A stretch of 64,000 bases of DNA, taken from contig JAOVVO010000344.1 of the NCBI GenBank assembly GCA_028564675.1, positions 1 through 64,000 on the forward strand. Direction: 5' to 3'. The stretch is from Onchocerca lupi (taxonomy: Eukaryota > Nematoda > Chromadorea > Rhabditida > Onchocercidae). Under the pieces are notes generated by a model that was not told where the DNA came from, ran no database searches, and worked only from the letters and a program-made list of their open reading frames with translations. Position numbers and translations under genes: made by a program. Positions within the stretch are counted from its first letter, which is position 1. Every line of letters starts with the position of its first letter. Shown one piece after another: positions 24,410 to 37,640 of the stretch.

Positions 24410-27400
24410 TTAATGAATGAATTCAAAATCAAGCTCATCGGTACTTTTTTTATCTCCAAATAATCCATATCGATGTTTTTTAGATTCCTTGTCATCCTTG
24501 CTTGTCATTGTTGAGATGGTAGTTTCGGTAGAATGATGAATATCAGTGGATCCGCCAGCTAAATCATCACCATGCATCATGAATCTATTAGAATCATTGG
24601 CTAAAAATGCTTTGTCATGCCCGAAATCTGATGATAACCTATGACCTGCATTAGTAACACTATAGCTCTCCGTATGAACCTCATACTTACGTCCATCATC
24701 TCCCGTCATTTCTTCCGTTTCTATCGTGAATTGCATGTCCGGTTGATGTTTTCCATCACCTTCACCGAGCATCTCATCAAATTTATTTCTCGTCGATGAA
24801 ATCAAATTTTGTACAGAATCTGGTAAAGCCGATGAAATGAATCCAGTTAATCCTTCTCTCTTGGCCGGTCTACTATTATCCATCATAGATTTCTCAACAT
24901 CAAACTCCGGCTGAATCTGATTTATGTAAACTTTTTCATTTGATAAATTTTCGGCACTTTTCATATCTTTTGATTCATCACTGGGAATTCCATAAATTTC
25001 ACTGTGATAAGTCTCTTCCGGTGATTGTCCAGTAGCTGAACGTTTATCATAATATTCTTCATATACAACGGACCCACCATTCCCAACCGTAAATGTTGAA
25101 TATGTCGTTGATGATACTTTATAAGGGTCATCATCACATGAAAGTTCTTCCCATCCTGGCTTGACCATTCCACCTTCAAAGAAGCCTTCTACATGTTGAT
25201 CCGCCAAATCTTTGACTATGGGACACTCTTGGACGTGATCATCCGTTGTCATATCGTTTACTTCTGCTCGTGAATCATCTTTTATAACATTGCTTCTGTC
25301 TTCATGGAAATAATTACCAGGTAAATCTCTCGTAAAATCAGTTCTTTCCAAGAAATATTCATCCGAGTCTTCTGGAATACGATCTTCAATTATATCTTTT
25401 GGAATATAAGCTTCCGCTAAGCCTCCAATAGCACGAGCTTCTGCTACGTCTTTTTTAGAATGATCTTGCGAAAGCTCGTCTTTATGTCCTTCCGTATCCT
25501 GAAATTTTGGGGGATCTGTGAACTGTTTGCCATCTTTTCCAGGAAACAGTTCGGGTTGAGGCGACAGTTTAGTCATCGGTTCCTCCATAAATGATGTTGA
25601 CATATCGTCTGAAACACCATATATTTTCTTCTGCATCACCTCTTCGACAACATTTTCATCGATAGCATTCTCGTCTCCAACGGGACATTCCCTCTTAGTC
25701 ATTGGATATTCTTCATTTTCAGTACCTAGATTCTGTGGATTTTCCTGTTCTGAAGGTTTCATTATATCATTAGTATCTTTAGTTTCCTCAAAAACCCCAA
25801 AAATAATCGGCTTATCATCATCCGATAATCCCGAAATTACTTCCGTTGTTTCCTTCGTTTCTGATTGTTGGATGGCGCACAAAGTTTTCTCGTGATGTTC
25901 ATCCTTATCAATTTCTAATCTTGCTTTGGCTTTTTCATCTTCCTTCCGTGATCCTTCCGTGATATCTTTAACTACTTCATCTACAAGTTTTACATCTTCT
26001 TCGTATGCAGATTCCAGTACACTTTTGACATCATTGAAATTGGCATCTAGTGCTTCAGCGACAGTATTCAAAACTCCATTAGCATGTTTACTGGAATCAT
26101 CCGTTTCTGCTTCAGGTTTTGGTAATTGAGCTGATTCTCGTCGAGGTGATTCCAAGAAATCCGATTGAGTTAGAGATACTTTTTCAATTGTTTCCTCAAT
26201 CACATCCACGCCACCATCAGACAAATTTTCATGTCGTCTCACCACCTTACGAATCGAATTTTCCACAACATTTTCCTGTAAATCACTTGGTGCTCCATAA
26301 TCTAGCTGTTTCTTCACTACATGATGCGTTTCCTCCTCTATCAATTCGCTTTCTGAATTAACGATATCTGTCGTCAATTTACATTCCCCTGGATGTTCAT
26401 CTGCAATAGATTCTATCCCTCTTGATGACTGATAGATTCGCTCAAGCATACCTTCATCCAATAATTCTGGATTTACAATGGTTTTCGGATAACCGATGAC
26501 TAATTCACCAACTGATTTTTGCTTTTCATGCAAATGTAAATCTCTCTTGAACAGTTCGATATGATCTGAATTGGATGCATCCATTACAGTTAGCATGTAA
26601 GCATGTTGCCAAAGTTGTGATCCGGCAAAAATTTGCCTAAAAAAGCAAAAAATCAATTTGTGTAATATAACATTGTTCCCGTATAATCAAAATTTTTTGA
26701 ATATATAACATCCATTCTTGTTCTTTGCTTTCTTCCAACGATTTTCTAATTAAAAGTTTTTGGTTCCATCAATCACGAAGGGATAGCTTCGTGCTATCCA
26801 GCTTTTTTTTTCCTTAATTTGCTGCAATATCTTTATTATCGAAATGACATCTATTTTTTCAAGTAAAAGAGTTTCCGATAATTTAATCAAATTTATTGTT
26901 TTATTTCTCGTATAAAACTATTCCATTCTCAAATAATGACAAAATTCTTTTAAAAAAAAGAAAAACAAAGACATTACTCGATGGAATAATCCAAAGGATC
27001 GAATAATGATTTCGTTGCACCTTTCACTTCTCCAGCAAATAATCTTTTTGGCAGATCTTTAAGCAAATGTTTACTATTTTCTCAATAAAGTTGATATTTC
27101 ATTCTTTTTCCTGTCACTTCAAGTTTTGAAAATAAAGTGATTATACATTTAATTTGTTTTTTTTTAAAGATGTTTTCATTCAATTTATTTTCTTTGCATA
27201 ATCTTGAATAAAAAGTTCGTTTAGATTAATTTATGAATTAAATTTACAATTTTAAGTTAAAATTGCAATTTCCGTATCAACATTTAATCACTTACAACCA
27301 AGATTAGTAATTGAAAGGATATTTTGGAAAAAATATAATGGAATTTGATGAAAACCTGGTTCCGCAGCTACAGGTCTTGCAAGTGAAACACCTGCCGCCC

Positions 27401-30400
27401 AACCGTCACGGACCGCAGCGACCATTTCCGGAAGAGTTACAAATCCACCACTCATAAATAATTTTGTTCTCGTCAAATTATTTCTTATCTGAACCGATAT
27501 TTTCATCCATATATTGAATTCAAAATTCAGAATCAAATTCGGCATCTAACTTAGAAGTAGGTTTCAGCTTGTGATAAATAGACAAATTATTCGTGCTTTA
27601 TTAAATTGGAATATTTTGATGAAAAAGAAATTGGATATTGAAGATATTAATATTTCAAAGCATTAATGAAGAATCATTATTTCTTCCAAATAAAACATTA
27701 ATTAAATGAAAAATAACATACTGCAAGTACAAATTTTTGATAGAAATATTCACAATTCTTCGGATCATCGTTACGTTTTAGATCTTTGATCAAATTATAA
27801 TGTCCACCCGCTATTGCTATGTAATCAAAGCCGGTTTTCTGTAAAAAAATAGAAATAAAATAAAAATAAATGAATAAAAATAAATTTATAAATTGAAAAA
27901 AAATAAAAAAAATTTAAAAATGGTATAAGGAATATTGAAGGATAAGTGCTTTGCGAATAAATAAATTACTATTAGGGAAGACGCAATTTTTTGCATTGCA
28001 TTTCGATATTTGTTAAGAAAATGAAGTAAATTTATTTTTAGATTTGCAATTCGGGAATTTTTCATACTTGAAGTGAATTGGGATATTTTTTTCTTTTTTG
28101 TATCAAACGGATAAAAAAAAAATAGTTAGCTAAAGAAGACAGTGAAAATGAATTTCTATCAACCATATAAAATGATTTATTATTGTGCAATCATTGAAAA
28201 ACTTGCTAGTTTTTGCTAAAAATTCAAGAAAAAAAAGACTGACGAATATCCAGCACGGAACTTATTCGACTTTCTTGAATGATCTAGAAATAGACTTCTG
28301 GATGCAACTGTTTAGTTTCTTGAGATAATTCGGCAACAATCTAAGAATCCGAAAAGGATAAGTGATGCCTTTGCAATTTCACATGACGGTTAATTTGTTC
28401 TTTCAACTAAATTACCAATTTACTAGATGCATTATTTGCAAACTTTCGTCAACTAATAAACAAATTCATTTGCTTTTGACGAAATATCAGGAATTTGAGA
28501 TTTTGTTCAGATTATTCAGATGAAAAAGAATGATATGAGAATAAGTGAAATAAACTAGCTCATAATTTATCAATTAGTAGTATGCATTTTGAATCCATTT
28601 ATTTTGCGTAAAAAAAAGTAAACGGAAGCAAAAATAAGATTTCTCGAAGGAATGATACTAAACTGAAAAACTGAAAACAAAGCGGGAAAATTGAGAAAGT
28701 TTAATTGCAACATTTTTTTTTACGATTTATTTAAATAATGTTTTTTTAAACCGAAAAATTATTTGCATTATTTCTTTTCTCGAAATTTTCACAGAAATTG
28801 TAAGAAACTTTTCCGGTAATTATATAAAATGGTTAGAAGAAAAAAAAAAGCTATTAGGATAGAAAATATATTCACCTCAACATTATGAACAAATTCACCA
28901 AATGCATCATCGTTGTAATCAGGCTCAAAATTGTCGCAGAATAATTTGAGGCCAATCACAAAATGGCTTGGTTTGCAGATTTTCATTCTTGAAGAAATAA
29001 ACATTTATGTAATGAGATACAATCAAATATGTTGATAGAAAATTGTGCGAAAAAAAAAATTTCTCATGCAAAAAAAAAAAAAAACTTTAAAAATTGGTTT
29101 TAAAAAATATCTAAATTGATCATTTGCATATAACCAAATCATCACATTTGCACATAACCAATGTCATCGAAAAATTCCGTGAAACTTTGATAAGTTCGTT
29201 GTGAAGAAAATAAGTGAAAAATTGTATAAATCATTAAATAAGTGATAAGATGTTGTTAATGAGATGATAAAGATTGATACCGTATAGCTTGGATAATTTT
29301 GAATAAAATTTTGGCACGATTATCTAAATTGCCACCGAATTCATCGTTTCGGGTATTAGCACTACTTGTGATCAATTGTCCAAGAGCGAAGAAACAAACG
29401 CATGAAATTTCCACACCATTGAAACCTTAACTAATTAAATTTTATTGGAAAGTTTTGCTATACCAATGATCAAATTTTCATTTGATTTTCGAATGAATCA
29501 TTTGAAACTTTGTTAAATTATCATGATTTAAGGCATTGCTTAAGGGAAGAAGTTTTACAGTTATTTGGCTGATTTCCAAAAAATATTATATAGTTAAAAA
29601 TAATAAGAATTTTGTAATATGAAAGACATTGGCATCAACATTCAAATCAAATATTGATTTTGAATATGAATCAATAAAATATAATGTTTTCATACTTAAA
29701 TAAGAACTTGATGTCAAAAACTTTGTATCGAAACAGTAGCACTAATTAGCTATGTTATAATTACATATTAATCAAATGCTTAATGCCAACTAGTAAAACA
29801 TATAGTATCCAACCACATTAATACTTGACCAATGTCATCGTAGAATTTTATTTCTGAAATTCTTTAGCAACGCTTCCGAAATCAAAAAATTAAATTATTT
29901 TTATTAAATGCGAAAAAATGGAAACAAACCGCATTGTTGAGCATAGCATGCAGCGTAAGCATAATCATTAATCAGTTCGCTAATTTCTTTCCGTGTCAAT
30001 TTATTGATATTGAAATCTGTTTTATGCGGCAAATCAGCAGCATACTTTCCAGGCTAAAAATAGAAATATAAAATGACAGAAGTTGAAAAAAAGTGCTTCC
30101 AAATCAAATTTCAATCCGAAATATTCACATTGTTATATGATTTACAGTGATAAATTATTTATCAATCATTCTACATTTCAAGAAAAGAAGAAATAAGCAA
30201 AGAAAAGAACTTTTGGAACTTTTTCTATCTATTGTGCAAGAATATAAGAATAAGTTAGATGTAGCAAGAAGATTTTTGCTAAATTATTTGTCATCCAATC
30301 GATCCATCGCTCATTTTATTTGTTTTAATTATTTATCATATCATACATCAAAGGAAAGATTTTTTATTAGTAATATAAAATTTAATTTTATCAAATAAGG

Positions 30401-33400
30401 CTCTAAAATTCATCTTTTCTTAAAATTTAATAACAAATTAATGGTAAAAAAAAAACAAAAGCAAGAGCATTGCATTTTTATATATTGCGAAACGAATAAG
30501 TTTTTCTTAGCAATTAATTTTTCACGAAGTAAGTGTGATTGAAACAATGCGTGAATTATTTTAATTTAAAATTATACATCATTTTGTTTAAGTAAATAAT
30601 TTTTCGGATTTAATTTGTAGTACAAAATTGTTTTAATTAACATATATGAAAGTTTTTTCCCTAAAAATGATCTGCTATAACATTTAAAATTTCCTTTCAG
30701 AGATTATTTTAAATTTTTTTTAAATATTTAAAATGATTTTTTTTTTTTGCTATGGAAGGAAATAGAATTGTTTCAAGTTTAGAAGCTACGACGATCCAAT
30801 TTTTTACTTTTAATTTAGAGCAACTTATTTGACTGAATACAACACATATCGTGTACTATTGAAAAATTTTGGTGAATGGAAAATAACTATCATTTTATTT
30901 GATAAATTTTGCACATTTAATAGTTCAAAATTAAAACAAACAGAATTTATTGATTAATTTTTTTGCTTATTTCTTCGAATTTAGATAGATAAATGTCCAT
31001 TACAAGCTCTGAGAAAATCAAATTATCTGCTTCATAATATATTTACCGAATGCTTGCAATCAAAATAACTAGAACATTCAAATACTATCGAATGTGTTTT
31101 ACATCAAATTGAAGTTAATTTAAAGAAATTTCAAAAAAAAAGTGATAAAAAAAAACATGGAGCAGCTGGGCGATAATGATATTTCCATTTCTTTTGGCGC
31201 ATTCCGTCCACTTCTTAAGTGCATTCCGACGCACTTCAGAATCCAATTCCTTATCGATGATTACATTGCCTGGTGCTTCGATATCTTTCTGAAATGAAGA
31301 AATAACCAGAAAAATTAATGGAAGAATTGAAAAAAGAAATTGATAATTCTAATAAATGAAATCATCCTGAAATATTCAAATGTTACATAGAAGCAAAAAT
31401 CTTTTTAACGAAACAATTCGATCTAGTCAATAAAATTTTAAATCCGAAAAAAATACATCGAAATAATAATTAGGATGTTGAAAAAAGTATTTTTAGTAAC
31501 AAAATCTTTATAAAGAGATCAAAAAAAGATGGAAAAGTTTTAAAAGAAGAAAAGCAAAAAAAAAAATCTTAAACAAATATAGGAATAGAAATCAAATCAT
31601 CTATAAAATATTTGAAATGTGTGAAATTTGAAATATTTGAAATACACATGCCAAAAATATTGTCTGTCTATAATATTTTTTCGATTATTTTTATTCGTTT
31701 TTTTTTTTTTTTTTTTATTGTGATTGCAGGAAATTTTTGTGAAAAAAATGAATATTTCATTTTACAAATTGTAGTTTTTCGCATAATAGAAGTAAGTTTT
31801 CGTTATTATTTCCTCGTTGTTTATTACAATTTGCATCTAAAAAAAAATTTTAATTTTTTGAAAGGACAAATATTACTTGTTATTGTCAGAAATAGGTTCA
31901 CTGCAACGTTTCTTTCTTCCCTTCTTTTTTTGTCATTCCATCGTGACAAATTTTAGGAAAAAATGAAGCTAAAAAGAAAAAAAAAAAGGAATTACCCCAT
32001 TAATCATAATACAACCAGTAACGATAGTGCCGAAACCACCATCAGCAAATTTTTCATACAGATTAATCAGTTCGCGTGTTGGTATACCACTCTTCTTCAT
32101 ATCATTCTTATCATATGTTGCCAGCTAACAAAAAAAAATTAATTAAAATTAGTAGAAATAAATGGTGCCATTATAAAAATTTCAAGCATTTCGAAAATCA
32201 TTTAATCAGCTTAATTCAATATGAATTAATTCATTAGTATTTGATTTAGAATATATTCCTAATTATTAATGTCATTAATATTTTTCTTCTTTAGTTACTT
32301 ATTTGAATGAATAATTTTGAAGTCAATCAAGCAATGTATAATTTAAAATAAAGTGAGATTTTAACTAATTATTCGAAATGTCATTATAGCATATTTAAGT
32401 TTTTCCGCCTATCTCTTTGCATCAAGAAACCAATTGAAATTATTTGAATTGTGAAGAGCTGAATTAAAAATAAATTAAGAATTTAAATGGTCGTATTAAT
32501 TAGAAAACAGTAAATGCTTTTGCATTAAATTTAATGAATATTTACCAAAATTAAATTTTGATTTTTTCAATTTTTTCCAATATAATTCTGAATGTGATGA
32601 GTCATTTAATTACAGTGTAACTCTATTCATTGTAAGTGAGAGAAATAATTGCAAAAAGATGAAGTGAAAGTTTCAAAAATTAAGGAAATAATATAATTTC
32701 TTAATTAACTTATTTACTTAACTCAATTACAATATATGCTTTCAACATTTTTTATGTTGTAACTGAGCTAGGAAAATAATATAACTGAAAGTGAAAACTT
32801 TGAATTTTAATTTTTTGAAAGATAATTATGATACGCTTCTAATTCTCTGCTTTTTTGTCGCTTTTCTTTGAATCAAAGGATCGGATTTTATAGCTTAATT
32901 AAAGTACTGAAAACTATCAACAAAAATAGAATCGTAGTTAAACACAATTAATATCTTTTCAATTCTCCTATCCTCCTCGTTTCTCAATTTTTATAAATAC
33001 CATAAGTGCAGAAAATGAAAGGAAATTTTTTATTGGTGAGAATTTCTCATCTATCCTTTTATCATACATTTCCTGAACAAATGAAAGTGTGGAAAAGAAA
33101 ATTTTTCATAGATAAATATGTCTGAGAAATCGGGTCAAATCAAATCATTTTAGTATTTGAAATATTAAATATTGCAAATTTTAATTGAAGGTGAATTGCA
33201 ATTGCAACAATAAATCAGTTATTTGAAGCTTTAAATAATCAAATGAATCAGTAAAATAAATTGAAGAATTGTTAAAATTCGATCACCTGTTCGCTCATTG
33301 CACTTTTCATTATTCGATTTGGCGTAACAACATTGCTTGCATACGGAAAACGTAACCGTTCACCGAGGCTCATCTGAATCACTTCCGGATCCACATCAGG

Positions 33401-33457
33401 ACAATCCCAACGTGTTGTTGGTTCCTTGTTGCTATTAAAGATACCGTTTGCTACCAT
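24410..33457 (-). CDS. Old yellow enzyme-like protein with a long acidic C-terminal tail
   Basis: Ten exons in coding order: 33457-33287, 32124-31996, 31288-31157, 30053-29930, 29425-29281, 28987-28876, 27838-27722, 27545-27356, 27056-26978, 26636-24410. All phases agree and give about 1141 aa. Residues 35-415 are an OYE/NADH:flavin oxidoreductase TIM barrel: NRIMKSAMSEQ, AQLLHPGK (Gln141), TRNDEFGGNLDNRAK, SGGFVTLPEMV, GVSLARPVAAEPDLPK. The catalytic His/Asn pair is replaced by Ser193 and Cys196, the following Tyr by Phe198, and the FMN-contacting Arg by Lys248, so reductase activity is doubtful. Exon 10 starts with QIFAGSQLWQHA, OYE-like, then continues with no stop into about 720 residues rich in Asp, Glu, Lys and Ser with no recognised domain, ending in ELDFEFIH. 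The tail is probably disordered. The exon 3 donor (GTTTTT) is weak. A separate gene for the tail is the main alternative. Confidence 0.8.
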
Positions 33458-33479
33458 CTCATGCACGCTTTTTTTTATG

Positions 33480-33481
33480 CT
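33480..33481 (-). promoter_or_regulatory. Probable trans-splice acceptor of OYE-like gene
   Basis: On the minus strand TTTTCTTTTCAAG precedes a 22-nt leader and then the ATG at 33457. A pyrimidine-rich acceptor so close to the start suggests spliced-leader addition. The longer frame that begins with Met at 33547 would run through this acceptor and does not look like the family's N-terminus. Confidence 0.45.
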
Positions 33482-36400
33482 TGAAAAGAAAACAGAAGAA
33501 AAAAATGTTAGAAATCGAAAAATTTGTTGCGAAATTTTGAAATTCAAGAAACGAAAAAGAAAGAGTATAAATGGACTGCAAAACGCAATGCCTACTGTTC
33601 AAATGATTCAGAAGAAACGCGGGAAAAAAAGAAAGAAAAAACAATTAACAAGAATTGATAGAAAATGACAATTTTAAAAGTGATTCATCAATTTTAACTA
33701 ACCTTTTATCCTAATGATGTTCACTGCTCTTAGAAATCTATGTTTTCTGTCAATTGAAAACGTCTTAGAAAGGAAAGGTATGAAGAATTCCCGGAATAAT
33801 ATTTTTATTTGAATATTTAGTATGGCTGAAATATGAATGATAGGAATGAAATAAATTCAAAGAAACTATGAATGAATATTATCACATCAATCATTAATAT
33901 ATATGATTAGCACAAGCTCCTATCAATTGAAATCTTGCATAATTGATTAATTGCTGTACTATTATAGCATGCATAATTTCATCTTTGATTCATATCGAAA
34001 AAAAGTGTTTTGAATTGATAATACCAGGAATCCATCTTTGTTAATGTGGAAAATTAAATGAAATATCTATTTAAGAATTATTTTACAAATCTTTCATTAT
34101 TCATCGTCATCTTCTACGAAACTGAGAAATACGGTACATTATCGCGATAACAATAAGGCATATAGTATCGTAAAAATTTTCATCAAATTATTATTGAGAT
34201 ATTAATCGATAATGATTTCAATGATCTCGAAATAACAGCAATCGAAATAAATTGAATGAAATTGAATGGAACAATTTAACGACAAAATACTTAATGAATC
34301 TTTATATATATGTTTGTAAAAATTACTTTGTCATCAGCAAGAAAAATAATATCATATGATTGTGAAGAAATAGTTTAATACGAGAGTTATGTTCTTAAAA
34401 TCGTAAATCTTTCCAATAAAATTTTAAATTTTGATGGCAACTTTTGGAAAAAATGCAGCTAAGTTTGAAGAATAAGAAAAAAGAAAAATGAGTAATACAG
34501 AAAACAAAGATGATAAAATTTATAAAAGTTTGTCTCTTGACAGGAAAGAAAAAGAAGGAATGAAATAGATAGTATATATAAGACTGATAAGGGAAAAATT
34601 TCAAAATAAGGGCATCTGTCGGTTGCTTTTGCAAATAAAAGATAGAAAGTAGGAAGTTGATGGAAAATGAGATGACTGATTTGAAAAAAACGAAAAAAAA
34701 GGCCAAGGTTTTCTATATTTGCTGCATTTGCCATTTTTTCTATTTGTTCAATCTCTTTATTCTCGCCCTCTAGGCTCTAGGTTCATAATTCAAATCTTAG
34801 CTAGGCTAGACTTACAACAGTCTTCAAATATGGGAGTATTGCCGAAGGACTAGAAAAAAGTGACAAAGAACAAGTAAATATCAAATCACAATAGAAGAAA
34901 GGAGAGTCTGTTGCTGTTTCGAAGTCTCGATAACAGAAAAATGCGGGGAAAAAAGAGGAAAAATCGAAATGTGTTAACGCTACAACTATTTTGTTTAAAA
35001 TTGACAATTTATTTGGAGTAATTTTTTTTTCTTGTCATTTACCGGGTTATCCTTATCTTTCATTCATGTATCAGTCCTGGGGGAAAAAGAAAAACTAACT
35101 AACATTTGTCTAATAGGATTTTAAGCAGAAAAACAGGCAAGGCTTAAGCTAAGCTAAGAAAAAATATCCAAAAAACTTATACTTCAGGTCAATTTGCATA
35201 TTTATATCTTATTTTCCAATCCTGAAAAAAAGAGGACGATGTTTTCGGTCGTTATTAAAGGAATTCCGGAAGTTTTAAATGTTTATGCATTTAATGTCCC
35301 CACTTTTTTTTTTGGGCTTTATGTTGTGTTATAAAACAATGAAATTATCCAATTTTAAATGACAACAAACGTAAATCAGTAGTTCTGCATTTTAATATTT
35401 TGCTTGTACATTGCTTTTTTTTTTCACATTAAATCTGACGGATAAAATAGTTTCTCAGCATTCTCCCCCATTATGCTATTAATGCTAGTGATTTTGCATG
35501 TTGTAAAAATTAAAATTTAATTTGAAAGAAAATCAGTTAGAATAAGTAAAGAGTATAAATTCAAATAAGAAAGAATTGAAACAAAATCTAACCATAATCG
35601 AAAAGTTTGAAGAAAAAAAAGCTTATAGAATATTTCTGCTTTCAACATTAGATACCGTGATACACATATGGAAATGGGAAATGGATAGAGGCAAAATAAA
35701 TCGTTTGTTCTCGATGAATTTACAATCATATTTATCGGAAATCTGATCCGCAACATCCTTCAAATGTATGAATTGATACATCCAAAAAAAAGTAAATTAA
35801 AACAAGCAAAATTAATCTAATTAATTGGAAGTAATATTATTCAAAAAGAAAAAAAAAACAACGAAAACAGATGATTTGTTGAAAGAAGACATGAAAATAA
35901 ACTGTGAAAGGAGAATGAAAATGAGAAGGAAGAGGAAAAGTATGAAGTTGAGGATTCAACAATGCTAAATGGTTAGTTGGTAGTTTCAGTTAAATGTTTC
36001 GTTGGTTTTCAAGAATGGGAGTGGTTGAGCATTGAATTTCTTTAAAGCAGCTATGTCTATTTGAAAATTAAAAAAAAGAAACAAACAAAAAATAAAATGG
36101 AAAAAAATTTAAAAAATAAACGAAAAATAGACTAAACCTCCAAAGCCTTATGAAATGAATGAAGTTGAAAGAAAAGTAACCCTTTTCTCTCTCTCTTTTC
36201 TTTCCTCCATTTTTTTTTTTAAATTCTTTCGTTTTCATTTTGCCGTTAAAAAAAAAAAAAAAAATAAAATTAAAATGATTAAATCAAAATGCAAAATCAC
36301 CAACGCTCATCCACCTTTTCAGCAATAACTTAAGTGATTATGATCCTCAATTTTCTACTGCAATTCTTTACCGCTTTTTCAGGAGAGAATTTTTTAATAA

Positions 36401-37565
36401 AAATAGAAAAATCAAAACGAAAGTTTGTTTCATCCTTTTCCCTTTTTTCCAATCTTTTTGACAACAACAAAAAATGAAAAAAAGCAATTTCTCTTGAAAA
36501 AGCTAATGTATTAAAAGCCAAATCAATTTTATTCTCATAATTCTGCTTTTTCCTTCCTCTCTCATACTATCGAATATCAAACCTTCTTTTTTTTTGAACA
36601 TTCAATCGTAACCTCAGCCCATTATTGATAGCATTTAATGAATACTTTTTTGCTTATTTGAATATGAAGTTTGAAAAGAAGATTTCAATCTATTTTTTTG
36701 GGCTCTTTTTACGATTAACAAAATATTCAATTTGATATTATTATTTTAATTATCTTTTGAATCAGTCATTATTCAGTTTATAGAATGAATCAAGAATTAT
36801 CCAGATTAATAAAATTTAGATAAATTATTATCATTAAAAAAAAAATAAAAAAAAAAAGAAAGAAATGAGGAACAAGTGTTATGAAGTAATTATTGATTAA
36901 TTCAATTTTTGCAAGAAGAAAAAAAGACTGATTACAAAAAGAAAAAGAAGGCGGTTAAAATTGAATGACAATTTGTAAAAGGGAAATAAACCAAAGGTTA
37001 TCAATTTCCCATCGCATGAGCACAAGAAATTTATTCAAACCAATGATTTTAATTTGAAATGTCTGTATTACAAAAAAATTCTGATTAACATTTGAAATTA
37101 GTAATTTGACACTTATGTTTGATATGTGCATTATAGGAAGTGAGAGAATTGTTTGAATGCATCCCATGAAAATTGTATGAGAAGCATAAAAATGACTGAA
37201 GATGGGATTGAAACTTTCCTTTCAATTTGACTGTCTCTTTTCTCATTTTCTTTTTAAATTATCACTAATGATATTTGAGACGAAATTGTCTCATGTCAGA
37301 TGTGCCTTGAACAATGTTCCATCATAGCAATAAAAATTGGTTCTATGTAATCAGAGATTCGAAATATTTATTTGATAATTTTTTATAACTTAAATCGTAG
37401 ATTCGAATAAAAATTGAGCCTAGTCTGAAAAAATGAATTTTTATTAAAGGAAAAAAGCAAACAAAATCATAATTCGATTAAGTAACTTACAGTTAGGCAC
37501 ATGAAAAAAAGTATTACAGTGTTTAAGCGTTTAATATAATATGTAATGATAACTATCACAAAAAT

Positions 37566-37640
37566 AATTGGTTGATTAAAATTTAAAAGCTTATATTTCA
37601 AATGGAATTGGTTGATTTAAATCTAAAAACTTGTATTTTA
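37566..37640. repeat. Short tandem duplication, 40-bp period
   Basis: A 35-bp unit beginning AATTGGTTGATT occurs at 37566-37600 and again at 37606-37640 with five mismatches. It is a local duplication with no evident function. Confidence 0.85.

Noticed and set aside
25926..26361. Plus-strand open frames opposite the large acidic exon
   Set aside because: They are antisense shadows of the 741-codon minus-strand frame, whose composition and splice connection show it to be the real one.
34781..34810. tRNA-like B-box (ATAATTCAAATCTTA)
   Set aside because: No matching A-box, no cloverleaf or acceptor stem could be formed; no real tRNA was found in the window.
34395..35007. Minus-strand open frames that look like hydrophobic membrane proteins
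   Set aside because: The Phe/Leu/Ser/Tyr richness follows directly from A/G-rich plus-strand DNA; two frames overlap the same DNA and none has a signal or family match.
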